From assembly GCA_028829895.1 (NCBI GenBank), contig CM054183.1, positions 18,571,475 to 18,635,474 on the forward strand: 64,000 bases of DNA, in the 5' to 3' direction. This DNA comes from Sinotaia quadrata (Eukaryota; Mollusca; Gastropoda; Architaenioglossa; Viviparidae). This document shows, piece by piece, positions 43,180 to 55,402 of this stretch. The first letter of the stretch is position 1; each line of letters begins with the position of its first letter. Made by a program: the position numbers and the translations under genes. The notes below the pieces were generated by a model that saw only the letters and a list, made by a program, of their open reading frames with translations, was not told where the DNA came from and did not search any database.

Positions 43180-44480
43180 TCAATGCTCATTTTGATATCA
43201 CAGCAATGGACTTCATGCCTAGAAACCAGGAATAACTGTGGGTTTTTTCTATTTCTCAGTATTAAATAAACTTCATGACTTCTCATGAAATAGTGGTCTT
43301 TTCTATTTCTCATTATTAAATAAACTTCATGACTTCTCATCAAGAATATTGGAAATAGTGGTCTTTTCTGTTTCTCAGTATTAAATAAACTTCATGACTT
43401 CTCATCAAGATTATTGGAAATAGTGGTCTTTTCTATTTCTCAGTGCAGTGTATTAAATAAACTTCATGACTTCTCATGAAATAGTGGTCTTTTCTGTTCC
43501 TCAGTATTAAATAAACTTCATGACTTCTCATGAAATAGTGGTCTTTTCTATTTCTCAGTATTAAATAAACTTCATTTCTCATGAAAAAGTGGTCTTTTCT
43601 ATTTCCCACCTTTGGACTTATTACCTTCACACCAAGCACATTGTCTTTTTATTTCCCAATTCTGAACCTAATGCCTTTATTCAAAAATATATCCCTTTTT
43701 CTCCTTTCTAGTATTGAACTTCTTACCTTGAAAGAAAGAATAATTATGGTTTTTTCTTATTTCATAACAATGAACTTCATAACTCTTCATCAAAATATCT
43801 GAGGTATTTTTCTAATTCCTATTTCCTAATATTGAACTTCATGTCTTTAAAATCTAGTGGTCTTTTCTGTTTCGAGTATTGAACCATGTCTTTACATTAA
43901 AATCTAGTGGTCTTTTCTGTTTCAAGCATTGAACTTCATGTCTTTACATTAAAATCTAGTGGTCTTTTCTGTTTCGAGCATTGAACTTCATGCTTTTACA
44001 CAAAAATACCTACAATCTTTTCTGTTTCATTCACCTCAAGAATACTTGAACTTGATCTTTCTTGTTTTAATATCTTTACACAAAGAATACTAGTAAAAGA
44101 CCTTCATGTCTTTACACAAAGAATACTGGTATCAATGGTCTTATCTGTTTCCTTCATGTGTAAAGACCTTCATGTCTTACACAAAGAATACTGGTATCAA
44201 TGGTCTTATCTGTTTCCTTCATGTGTAAAGACCTTCATGTCTTACACAAAGAATACTGGTATCAATGGTCTTATCTGTTTCCGTAATTGATCTTCTTCTT
44301 TGCAATGAATACCTGTGGTCTTTTCTGTTTCCTTACTTCGATTGCCATTATTCAGAGAATACCTGTGGTCCCTTCTACTTTTTAACTTCGAACATCATGT
44401 TCAGCATCCTCAACATCTTCGGCTCATTTTTATTTTCTAGCATTGAATACCTTGCATTTTCTACCAATAGTACCATTCAC
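43180..44480. repeat. Large degenerate minisatellite, unit about 50-60 bp
   Basis: Over 20 variable units share GTGGTCTTTTCT(A/G)TTTC, a TATTAAATAAACTTCATG or TTGAACTTCATG block, and TCTTTACA or TTCTCAT. The left part (43240-43600) is the most regular and the right part is increasingly diverged. Confidence 0.9.
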
Positions 44481-45119
44481 TGAAGCATAGATAATAAAAT
44501 TAAATTTGTAATGCCATACATACATATTTTGTTTCCAACAAACACAATACAAAGGAAACATTGTAATTACCTCATTTCATTAAATCTTGCATAACATGTT
44601 TTCATATGCCTGGTACTATAAATATTTTTTCTTAGTGTTTTTGTTACTTTAAAATATTTTCTATGCCCATTGGCGTTCTGTCTTCACTGTACTGACTGTT
44701 ATTTTACCTTAACATTATTACCATTACCATTATTACCATTTTAATTTGATTTCATAGTTTGAAAAATTTACATTTAAATTGTATTTGATAAACACGGTTG
44801 AAAACTGTGCCAATCAAATTTGAAATAACAATTTTTTTTATTATTATCAAAGTAATTCCTTAATCAACTTGAAAGATGTGTAGTCTGGAATTTGCTCAAA
44901 GCATAGTTCCTATGTAAAACTGATAGCAGTATCTTTGAAATGGAATTTTCAATATAGTTCCCATGTAAAACTTAGGTATGCAGTTGTTGCTTAGATAATG
45001 TGGTGCTATATCAGTTCTTATAATAGGAAGTTGGACACTAGATAATAAACATCTCTATTTTCTGTTTAGAAGAATCATTTATCATTACTTTGTATTTTGG
45101 AAAGCTTAAAATATAACTG
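44481..45119. other. AT-rich DNA without recognised features
   Basis: Only a short ACCATTATT run near 44715-44740 and a two-copy AGTTCC(T/C)ATGTAAAACT element near 44905-44970. Confidence 0.45.
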
Positions 45120-47185
45120 TTAATGTGCCCCTCTATGGAAACGAAAAAATTATCATGCCTGTGCATGAAAACTACTAACAAAATATGGAAAAGCTTTTGT
45201 ACTTTTATTATGACTATGTATGAAAGAGAAAGAAAAATGTAAAGCTTTCATACATTTAAGATATCTATTTATGAAAGCAATTAAAAAAATAGAAAATCTT
45301 TTACACCATTAATATGCTTATTTATGAAAGCTAAAAAAAAAAAAAAAAACTTTCAGCACCTTTATTAATATACCTATTTATGAAAGTTTTTTTTTTTTTT
45401 AAATAGAAAACCTTTCATATCATTAATATGCCAAGATGTGAAAGCTAAATAAAAGATAATCAAATTTTTTCATCCATTATTAGGCCTATATATGAAAGCT
45501 TTATATATATGAAAAAAAATGGAAATGTTTTCATACCATCATTATTCCTGTGTATGAAAAGTCAAGAAAAGAAGTCCAAATGGAAATCTTTAACTATGCT
45601 TGTATATGAAAACTAAAATATAAAATCTAAAAGAAAAGACTCCTGCTTTCATTATGCTTTTGTACAAAAGCTAAAATAAATTTGAAAGGAAAAGCTTGTA
45701 TACCTTTACTATGCCAATATATGAAAGCTGAAGAAATGAAAATCTCTCATACCCTTATGCCTATGAAAGAAAACTGAAAAGAAAAGCTGAAAGAAACACT
45801 TCCCTTCCTTTATTCCTACATAAAGAAAGTCGATTTTAAAGAAAAACAAATTTTGGTACCATTATGCATACGTAAAAAATGTTAAACAAGAAAGATGAAC
45901 TTTGGTACCATTATGCATATATAAAATGGTAAACCAAGAAAGACAAGTTTTGGTACAAGACAGAGGAAAACTTTAATTCAGATTTATTGCATCCCCTTGA
46001 ATGAACAGTCAGCCTTTGGTCCTTTTTCTAGCCTTTGAGTCATCTTGGCAAGAAGAAAATGGACAACCACTTGGGGAAGGATTACCAACCAGTCTTGGTC
46101 CTTTTCAGGACCAGACAAAAACTCCCCAAGTGACAGGATCTCATGTGTACACCCTACCTATTGTCTTTTAAACAGCACCAAGCTCAAAGAGGGGGAGGGA
46201 ACCAACCAGCCCTGCTCATGCCAGATAAGTTGAGCATGCATGATGCACAGAGCTAGGTGAAGATGTGACCGCACATAAAATGTTCACTTTTACTTTCAAC
46301 CGCAAAGTGAATGTCCATCTCTAGCCACCCATGAAGATTGAGAAAATCAGTGGTGCCTTGACAGAGCTAGTGTCTAGAGCCTGGAAAAATGACAAGAAAA
46401 ATGCTGTAAACTATTTGACTGAAATGTGTAACTATCATCTCTACTTGCAAACAGAGAGGCTAATTTCCATAAGTACTTCCAGACAGATGAACAAGAGCTG
46501 CCTGAGAAGGAAGTTACTTTGGACATATTATACGGAAGATTCCACTAGCCACCAAATGTGAGATGACACCGGCTAGTTAGATGATCTAAACTGATACCTC
46601 TTTACAAATTGTCATTCTCACCACTACTACCTCACAAAGAATCAAATAGCACTGGTCAAAACAAAAGTCAAAGACACTTCAAGAAACAAAAGAGATATGA
46701 ACTAAACAGAAACAGTACCACAACCTGGGCATGTGTACCACCCAGGTAAAGACTTGGTGGAGTACTAAGCCTGGGCTCTGTGAGTACTCTTTTATCTACC
46801 AGTCTACAAAATTAGTGAGAACTAGGTGCGGTTAACATACCAGATTAGGATTAGAAAAAGGAAGTGTTTTAATACCATTATGCATACCTTTAATCCTATA
46901 AAAGGTTTCATATATTGATGCATACATGAGAAGGTTTCTTTAAAAAGGAAAATCTTTCATATCTTTTTGTGTATATAAGAAAAATTAAAAAAAAAAAAGG
47001 TAAATATTCATACCTTTATGCATATAAAAGAAGCTAAAAAAGGAAAGAATAAAGCTTTCATATTTTATGCCTCTATAAGATCATTTTTTTTTAAAAAGAT
47101 GAAGAGAAAATTTCTTACATTTACATTTATACAAGAACACTTAAAAAAGAATAAAAGAACAAGTTTTCACATCTCATGCATATAA
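45120..47185. repeat. Purine-rich degenerate repeat, interrupted
   Basis: Units of about 55-70 bp have TATGAAAGCTAAA, an A-rich run, CTTTCATACC and TTATTATGCC. They occupy about 45120-45960 and resume at about 46860-47185 in the same style. The middle part is a different sequence and was probably inserted. Confidence 0.8.
45965..46855. mobile_element. Probable insertion inside the purine-rich repeat
   Basis: It has higher GC than both flanks and lacks the repeat unit. Short coding-like stretches occur on the plus strand at 46045-46170 and 46331-46560. They are broken and I cannot name a family. An old transposon fragment is the simplest reading. Confidence 0.4.
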
Positions 47186-47707
47186 AATAATTTTTAAAAA
47201 GCTCTCCTAATTTTTTATTTAACATCACATTTGTGTGTTTTCTTTTTATGTTTATTCTTTTCATTTCTTTCATCAGTCATTCTCATTTTTGTTTGTTTTA
47301 GGACTATATTTCAGTGTTCTTACAATAGTACAGTAATACAATTAGTAAATCATGCAATGAAAAGTCCATAAGATAATTAAACATTCCCACAAATTTCACA
47401 CTAAAAAAATGAGGTTAAACATCTATATTACAACAAATCTGAGTTACTTTATGTGCAAATTCAGATTTTTCTCATGTTCAAAATAACATTTGTGTAACTT
47501 TGGTTACACTGAATTAATAAACAGTTCATTCAGTAAAACAGACTGTGCACCTTGTTATGTGAGAAAATAAATTTAAGTTGTAGTACGTTTGAATCCTTAA
47601 CCATTTGTAGTTGGGACTTACCTGTAAACAGCTTAGCAAAACATTTTATTTAAAATAAAGTTAATTTATTTAATTACAAAAGAAGTGGTAAGTTTTTTTT
47701 TATATAC

Positions 47708-47862
47708 ATTTTAAAATGTACTTTTCACAATTGGTAAGTTTGTGAAAAGTACACTTAGGTTTTAAAATGTACTTTTCACAAATGGTAATATTGTTAACAG
47801 TACACTTAAATTTTAAAATGTACTTTTCACATTTGGTAAGTTTGTGAGCAGTACATTTGTGA
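47708..47862. repeat. Tandem repeat of about 57 bp made of inverted repeats
   Basis: AAAATGTACTTTTCACA is followed by (A/T)TTGGTAA, TTTGTGA and (A/C)AGTACA(C/T)TT, so each of three units can fold on itself. The best case pairs TGTACTTTTCACAA with TTGTGAAAAGTACA. Confidence 0.9.
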
Positions 47863-47989
47863 TGTGTAAGAGTGAGATGGCAGCAGTACAGCACCGACTG
47901 GTATTGTAACTATAAATTACAGAAAACATTAAGAACAAATGTCCAACAATTTGATTTTGTGCATAATAATAAAGACCTATTTATCTGTT

Positions 47990-48210
47990 GTTTCTTAGTG
48001 TTCCATGAAAATACCAGTATATTTATTGACAAGACATATTTGTTTAGTTTGATAGTTCTCAGTCTTCCATAAACATACCCATATATTTATTGACATGAAA
48101 TATTTGTTTAGTTTGATAGTTCTCAGTCTTCCACAAACATACCCTTATATTTAGTGTCAAGACCAATTTGTTCTTTTATAATTTGATATTCTTAATGTTC
48201 TGTGAGCATA
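47990..48210. repeat. Tandem repeat of about 72 bp, three to four copies
   Basis: ATATTTATTGACA, ATATTTGTTTAGTTTGATAG and TTCTCAGTCTTCCA recur. Confidence 0.9.
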
Positions 48211-48339
48211 CCCAGCTATCTAATGGGCATGCTGTGTGTGGGTTCAGTGTGGTTCTTTAGTGTTTCATGAACATAGGCTACACATATGCCTGTAAGGCCT
48301 GCTTGTTCTGTTTTCATTGGAGGAGCAAATAAATCCTTT

Positions 48340-48640
48340 TAGACTTTCTTACTACATGTATTTAGTTCTATACGAAGAAATTGCTGCTTTCTTAGCAAAT
48401 GTAATCCATGAACAACTGAAACACTATCTATTTCATACTTTAAACTTTCTTAATATTTAGTTCTATATGAAGAAATTGCTGCTTTCTTAACAAATGTAAT
48501 CCATGAACAACTGAAAACACTATCCATTTCATACTTTAAACTTTCTTACTATTTAGTTCTATATGAAGAAATGGCTGCTTTCTTAGCAAATGTAATCCAT
48601 GAACAACTGAAAACACTATCTATTTCATACTTTCTCAGTG
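48340..48640. repeat. Tandem repeat of about 106 bp, three copies
   Basis: TTTAGTTCTATA(C/T)GAAGAAA, TGCTGCTTTCTTA, AATGTAATCCATGAACAACT and ATTTCATACTTTAAACTTTC occur in order three times. Confidence 0.93.
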
Positions 48641-48960
48641 CTTCATGTATATCTGGAGACAATATTTATCTATTTCATTTGATACTCTTCCTAATACTTC
48701 ATTATATCTGAAGACTTTCATTTCGTATGATATTTTGTTAGTGCTTCATTTATATCTGGAGACAGTTTTTCATTTGACATTTCCTTAGTGCTTCATTTAT
48801 ATCTGGAGACAATATTTCACTTGACATTTCCTTAGTGCTTCAGGTATATCTGGAGACAATATTTCACTTGACATTTCCTTAGTGCTTCAGGTATATCTGG
48901 AGACAATATTTCATTTGACATTTCCTTAGTGCTTCATGTACATCCTGAAAATATCTGTTT
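48641..48960. repeat. Tandem repeat of about 57 bp, five to six copies
   Basis: TTAGTGCTTCA and TATATCTGGAGACAATATTT are followed by CA(C/T)TTGACATTTCC, repeated and most regular in the right half. Confidence 0.93.
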
Positions 48961-49857
48961 TAGTTGATACTTAGTTTCCTTAATATGTTCTGGAAACAAG
49001 ATTTACATCTTCTTTTGTCACATTGTCATTTTGTATACTCTCAGCATCTGAAAACCAAATCTGTTAATCTGTTTTCTACCACCTTTGTACCTTGTGAACA
49101 ACTGTCAATGAACTTCAATTAAGAGACAGTATTTGACTGCTATATTTTAAATTTGTGTCTGTTGACATATTCTGGAGAAGAAAAAATCTCTCTTCCTGCT
49201 ATTTCTCAATATGTATACCCCATAAATATTCCTGAGACAAGATCTCTTGTATTTTTCAATTGGCTAAAAGGTGAACTTTATCTAAGACAGGTATTAAGGA
49301 ATGCTTATAAATATTTATCGATGATCTTAGCAATGTAGTTGATTACTTTTCCATGAAACTTCACCTGTGTTGTTATTCATCAAATTAAAATAATGTGCTT
49401 GGTATCCAAAGGGTTTGACAATATTGTTGATCTCAACTATCACTGAATCAGGATTCATTTCTGAAATTTCTTTTCTTAAGAAATTTTTAATATTTCCTTT
49501 ATAAATGTTTTTTTATAAGCTTAATGAAATGTTTACTTACATAATTTCTTTTGCTTCTGATTTAACATAGATTTGCAAAACCCCAAAATCATTGCTTTCA
49601 CATGGATGCTATGTTAGCTTTTACTTCTAAATTATTTTTCAGATCAATAAGCTTTTCTAAAAACAATCGTAAATATAATCATTAGCTTTTTATGTACTAC
49701 ACATCATTAACAGTAATAAATAGATGGGTTTTTTGCTTAATTATTTTTGCTTTGAAATATTAGTTGAAATATTGAAATATTAATTAAAGTTATTTTGAAA
49801 GGATTTATCCTGATCATTTTAAAATTGGTGTAATATAATACTGATTCATTTCTCTTT
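48961..49857. other. No certain feature
   Basis: A 61-codon frame at 49153-49338 is moderately coding-like, with a GACAG|GTATTA junction at 49290. Its upstream part resembles the neighbouring 57-bp repeat, so I do not call it an exon. Confidence 0.4.
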
Positions 49858-50019
49858 AGGGTTGTCCATAAAGTATGTCTTGCCACGCAAAAGAGGAAGT
49901 ACAAATGTTCTGATAAAAGGGAGGAAGGGGGTCAGGAATTTGTGACACCGCCTGATTTTTATTTCTGTTTTTTTTAAAAATCCATAATTTACTTTTTGTT
50001 CATTTGGTTTGTGCCCATC

Positions 50020-50315
50020 TAATCGACAGTGACATTTTAACTTTATAGAAATATATTGAATATTGTATATTTAAATACATCTAATCAATAATGACATTTT
50101 AGTTTTATAGAAATATATTGAGCATTGCATTTAAACACATCTAATCAACAATGACATTTTAGTTTTTTATAAATATATTAAATATTGTATTTAAACACAT
50201 GTAATCGACAGTGACATTGTAGCTTTATAGAAATATATTGAGCATTGCATTTAAATGAATCTAATGACATTTTAGCTTTATAGAATATACCGAGCATTGC
50301 ATTTAAACACAACCT
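50020..50315. repeat. Tandem repeat of about 60 bp, five copies
   Basis: ATCTAATC(G/A)A(C/T)A, TGACATTTTAG and TTTATAGAAATATATTGA then ATTGCATTTAAA(C/T) blocks recur. Confidence 0.92.
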
Positions 50316-50644
50316 CCATAACAAACTCCACCACCAATAATAGCCTTATGATGTGTATGTCATCTATAAATACATTATAGTATAGATTTTCCATGTTTCA
50401 TTATTTTTTGTATTGAGATTGATCAAAAACATTTATTTTTGTTGAGGTCAAACATACCTGGCCATTGACTGAAAGTGATATCTCGGCACTGATGTTTTCC
50501 ATATATAGCAAAGCTCTTGCATTGTGTAACAAATGCTACGGCTCAAAACTAATCATTCGTGTTGATTCTAAGATTTATTCTATAAATTATAAATAATTAT
50601 TGACTAAGTAAAAATGATTTAAATTTTTTTTTTTTTTTAAAGCC

Positions 50645-50825
50645 TTCAGATTTCTACTGTTACATTAGCCTTAATTGAGGTAGTAGTTATCTTGTACTTT
50701 TTCCTTAACTGTGAATTAGGTCAGATGACTATAAATAGATCTCTACTGTTGCATTAGCCTTAATTGAGGTAGTTGTTATCTTGTGCTTTTCCCTTAACTG
50801 TGAATTAGGTCAGATAACTATGGAC
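50645..50825. repeat. Two-copy tandem duplication of about 95 bp
   Basis: CTACTGTT(A/G)CATTAGCCTT, AATTGAGGTAGT and TTAACTGTGAATTAGGTCAG appear twice. Confidence 0.95.
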
Positions 50826-50854
50826 AGATCTTTAAAAACAATAAATTTACAATT

Positions 50855-50995
50855 TTGCATATTATTACTATTTAAAGATTTTGTTTAATGTGCATCATCT
50901 AACAGGACATTATAGCTAGCATATTATTACTATTTAAAGATTTTGTTTAATGTGCATCATCTAACAGGACATTATAGCTAGCATATTTGCAATCA
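50855..50995. repeat. Two-copy tandem duplication of about 65 bp
   Basis: CATATTATTACTATTTAAAG, ATTTTGTTTAATGTGCATCA and TCTAACAGGACATTATAGCT appear twice without visible change. Confidence 0.95.
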
Positions 50996-52022
50996 TTTGC
51001 TAATATAATGTCTTTTCTTAAAATTAAGCTGTACTATTACTATTTTGTGGGGTTTTTTTGTAACTTTGAATGATATTATTATCGTTGCTTTAATCACTTG
51101 CACCATTTGGTTTATATGTAATATTCAGTTACAGTGAACGATTGATTGATATAAAATGTTATTAGATATCCATATTTCATTGAATACAGAAAACAGTTTT
51201 ATGTCACTCTACATATAACTTGTATAAATGTATTCATGCAAAAACCAGTTTTAATATATTCATCATTATTTTCATTTACTTAGGGGATTTTTTTGTCAGT
51301 AAACTTGTGACATCTCTTTAGAAGATGGTACAAGTCTTTGTGATGAGATGTGACATGGGTGAGGGAGGGGTGTAAAATTGTCTCTAGAAGAATGACGCAC
51401 ATTATAGGCAGCCCCTTGAATACAGTCAACTCTCGAATTATGGTAATCTTGACTTCATGGCAGCCTGTTAGTATGAACGATCCTGTAAGACCTATTAATT
51501 TTCACTTTGTTCAATTTTCAGTTACATGTTTATGCAATTGTAGTAAATCTGCCCATTACTACTTATGAACAAAGTAAACTAGCTCAGACATGGGTGAATA
51601 ACAGATGTACACTGGTGATCATTTTCTGAAACATAAGAATATGTTATTAACTATTCACTACACATTTTGAATTTTTGTTTTTCAGTATTTTACTACACAA
51701 CCATTATTAGTGATTTTGAGTTTTTTCCAGTAAAATAAAATAAAGCATTATGCTTCATTAATGGATAGGAACATTTATGTACACATTCTGACTTCCACTC
51801 TGAAGACATTTGGAGGATGGTGTTTGTATCTGTCTGTCTCATGGTCACTCAGACACACACACCTCCTTGTGTACCTAAAGATTATGTATGCTGTACTGCA
51901 CACATTGCACTCTAATGAAATCTGTTCACATGAATGAGCTGGCAAACCAGGTTGACATCCACAACTGTCTTTTTACTGATCTCTTCACCTAGGGTGATAT
52001 ATTTCACTTAGGATACAGAAGA

Positions 52023-52140
52023 GGGGAAGACCCTACCAGGTATATGTTGGGAGTTTCACTCGATGACCCTCATGGTCAGGGTGGGCTCACCCGCAGATTG
52101 GACCTAGCAGCAGCAAGAAGGAATACATGACTGCCCCAGC
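52023..52140 (+). mobile_element. Dispersed repeat K, copy 2
   Basis: Homologous, in opposite orientation, to 38284-38395. It shares CTACCAGGTATATGTTGGG, GATGACCCTC, AGATTGGACC and GCAGCAAGAAGG. One frame is open over the shared segment but no family is recognised. Confidence 0.65.
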
Positions 52141-52189
52141 ACGAAAGGCCTCCTGAAGGGAGCAATATGATATTCTATGATAAGATAGT

Positions 52190-52420
52190 ATACTAACATA
52201 TTAATCAGCATGCCACTAACATTGTTTACTCCTGCTACTAACTTTGTACTAAAAATACTAACATGGATAGAATATTAACATATTAATTAGAATCCCACTA
52301 ACATTGTTTACTCCCACCACTAACTTTGAACTAAAACTACTAACTTTGATAAAATGTTTACATATTGATTAGAATCCCACTAACTGTTGAACTAACTTTG
52401 AACTAAAAATACTAACTAGG
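52190..52420. repeat. Degenerate tandem repeat of about 75 bp, three copies
   Basis: CATATTAAT(T/C)AG, TCCCACTAACATTGTTTACT, CACTAACTTTG and CTAAAA(A/C)TACTAAC recur. Confidence 0.9.
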
Positions 52421-52629
52421 CAAGTAGGACATGTTGCAATTTAATTGTAAATGTGATGAGCAGATTTAAGCTCAAAGCAGTGATTCAATCTTGTGCAAAC
52501 TGTATGCCATCATATGATGGTTGCACTTATGCACTTTCCCAGATTGATGCTGCACTATTTTTAGAAGTAAGCATGAAGAGCATGGCATGTGTAGCATGGT
52601 GTACATGTGGAGCATGGGGTGACTGTATA

Positions 52630-52905
52630 GGTGGTAAGTGTATATATGTGTGCTTATATTTTTTGTATCAGTAGTTTGCCTGTGTCTCCATGGTGACAAC
52701 CCAAGTATATGTGTGTACTTGTGTTTTGTATCGATAGTTTATGTATGTCCTCTGTGGTGACATCTGTATCTGTATATATGTGTCTGTGTTTGGTATCAGT
52801 AGTGTATATATGTGTCTGTGTTTGGTATCAGTAGTGTATATATGTGTCTGTGTTTGGTATCAGTAGTGTATATATGTGTCTGTGTTTGGTATCAGTAGTA
52901 TTTAT
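52630..52905. repeat. 33-bp tandem repeat with diverged upstream units
   Basis: GTGTATATATGTGTCTGTGT and TTGGTATCAGTA form four near-identical units at 52770-52905. Older units extend left. Confidence 0.92.
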
Positions 52906-55368
52906 TTGTGTATGGATGTGCACATGTATGCACATTTTGTATTAGCAGGACTGGCTCATCCATTAAATAAATCATGGCAGTTGCCTAGGGTGCAAAAATC
53001 CGAGGGACACATTCCAACAAAATGTAATCTGTGTGTGTTTGCGTATATATATTTTTTAAATACTTAAATTAAATAAGGTAATAAATATTTCTTATTAAAA
53101 AATAGCATTATCGAAATATTTTATCTAATATTAAGAATATATATTTTTTAAAGATTGATTTACAAATCATATAATAAACAGCAAGCAGATAAATAAAAAC
53201 AGATGAATGGGTGGTAATAGGCAATTTTGTTGGTAGGCAGGATATTTGATGGATCAGTGGATAGATGGTACAGAATACAACTGGGAGTGCAAATTATAAA
53301 TTTTGCTAGGACACGTGCAACCCGTGCATCAGCCATATCTATTAACAGTGTGTGTGTCTAACCATCAACAACATTCTATCCCATAGATCAAGGTTAAGTT
53401 GGTGCCAGCAAAGTACATGTAGTTTCATTTAATGTGAAGATGAATTGTTTGCATTTTATCTGTATGGTTGGTGTATCTCACTGAAAGTAATTTTTCTTGG
53501 TATTTTCATTGTACCACTTTGCCATGGTGCTCAGAATTACATTCTCAGTATCCTTAAGGATACAGCTGTTGAAAAAGATGTGAGTCAGAAATTATTTTTC
53601 ATTTTGGTTTGTATTATTAGTTTATTTAACCAAGTATTTCACTTGCAAATATATATATAGAAATATTTTCTTTCTCTTTTGAAAAAAAAGTGTTATTAAT
53701 TTGAAGCATATTTTTTTTCAAATTATTAAAAGAATATTGGAGCAAAAGAGAAGACATGTCTACATAAAAATATGATTATTTTTTTTAATGAAAGGAATAA
53801 GATTTAACATTTTGTTATACAAATATTTGTTGATGTTTAAATAATATTTTCCTTTAAGTCAGTAAAGATATAGTTTTCCTGATGATGGCTCAAGACTGAT
53901 GGACTGGATGAAGCTGAATTGGATGGTAATAATTCATCCTTTTCTTTATTTAATTCAAACGTTTGTTGAAATATAATTTCTCTTGACCTCATTTAAAAGT
54001 ATTATAAGCATTTTCTTAAATAAAATGTCATTGTCATACTTATATCATTTTAAGAAAAAAACATTATCAGTTTTTATATATAAATGAAAGATTCTCATAC
54101 TTTTTCAATGTTGTTATATACTATGACTGAAACAAGTGAACATCAAAGAACTTTAGTGTAAAAGAATACAGGGCAATTTATTCATTCATTTGTTTGTTGT
54201 TTTTTTTAAATAAAAAAATATTTAAAAATTCATTAAAATACTATTTAATTTTTTAGCATTTTTAAAATGTTTAAGTGCAGAGAGTAATTTCTAAGAGAAA
54301 GTAGATTTATTTGATGCTTATTTCATGTAATGTTGCTATTCTTTTTGATAATTTACAATCAAGCAACCATGAAGTTCACTTCATAAAAAAGTACCTTCCA
54401 AGAGCTTAGAAAAAAACTTTTATTTTGCTTTTTCATTCCTTAAGATATATTTGTTTTCATTAAAAATCATTTTAAAAGTGTTCAAATAATATTAGTTTGA
54501 AGACTGTTTTCTTACTTAATAGTGACAAAAGTAAAATAAGTTGTGTTTCATTTAATTATTTAACATTCTTTCATGAATATTTCAGCTTTACAGTAATGAC
54601 CTACATACTACAAACCAAAGACAATCCAAGATATAAAGTATGTTTTTGATATTATTTTCTTGCATATTATAGTAAAATGAGCAAAATATTAATACTGTAA
54701 TGAATAATATTTTTTTAATATATTTGCACATGAAGCATGTCATTAGGTCATAAAATACTTGGTTTTACTTCTAGTGTTATCAATTTTGCTTTATATATTT
54801 GAAGAGAGCGCCCCCTCCTCATATTTTACTTCTGTTTATTTCAAAATCATTCTGGAGAGATTGGTTTTAAAATAGTTTTAGTCCACATAAACTACAGTCC
54901 AACTCTTTAATCTGTTCAAAGATGTGCTATTTCTTCTATTCACATTATGGAGATTACAGGTCAACCCTTTTTCCCTGTTTAAAGAATCTCTAGTTATATT
55001 CATATGTTTTAGAGATTTCATTTCAATCCTTTATCCTATTTAAAGAATCACTAGTCCTATTCATATGTTCTAGATTACAGTTCAATCCTTTAACTGGTTT
55101 ATCAATGCTGTAAAATGCTATAGATATGTGCATGTATTTTGTTTGGTTGTTGGATATGGAAGAAAATAATGAAGTTATTTTATTAATTTTATGAGTATGT
55201 GTACTTTAAATTTAAGAAAAAGAAATTCTTCAGCATCCATGGGCCACGTTGGTTATCTGAAGGAAGATGAAATATTCAAAAGTAATATAACATGAGAAAC
55301 AGTAACAATGACCAAATACTAACAGTTCGATTATATATGCAGCTTTTAATTTGAATGTACCAGTGTGC

Positions 55369-55369
<1 letters not shown>
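52906..55369. other. AT-rich intron-like DNA with possible small exons
   Basis: Mostly unique AT-rich DNA. Splice-bounded open segments at 53535-53579, 53874-53925 and 54586-54637 are possible exons but are not mutually phase-consistent. There are no transposons or arrays. Confidence 0.4.

Positions 55370-55402
<33 letters not shown>
55370..55402. repeat. (AT)n/(GTAT)n microsatellite
   Basis: A pure AT run leading into GTATGTATGTAT. Confidence 0.9.

Larger units (their letters stand above)
49858..51418. mobile_element. Candidate DNA transposon with imperfect inverted ends
   Basis: The left end GGGTTGTCCATAAAGTATGTC and the complement of the right end, GGGCTGCCTATAATGTGCGTC, match at 15 of 21 positions, mostly transitions apart. 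Next to each end is a GGGAGG(A/G)-rich block. Ends of this kind (GTCCATAAA-TA-GTC) are common in invertebrate DNA transposons. The interior holds three tandem arrays and no transposase. Confidence 0.4.

Noticed and set aside
49153..49338. 61-codon frame ending near a GACAG|GTATTA junction
   Set aside because: It starts within sequence resembling the adjacent minisatellite and lacks a clear acceptor.
52453..52674. 73-codon Cys-rich frame with a GTAAGT inside
   Set aside because: Its Cys/Trp/Met-rich part arises from GCATGG/GTGTA-type simple sequence merging into the 33-bp repeat.
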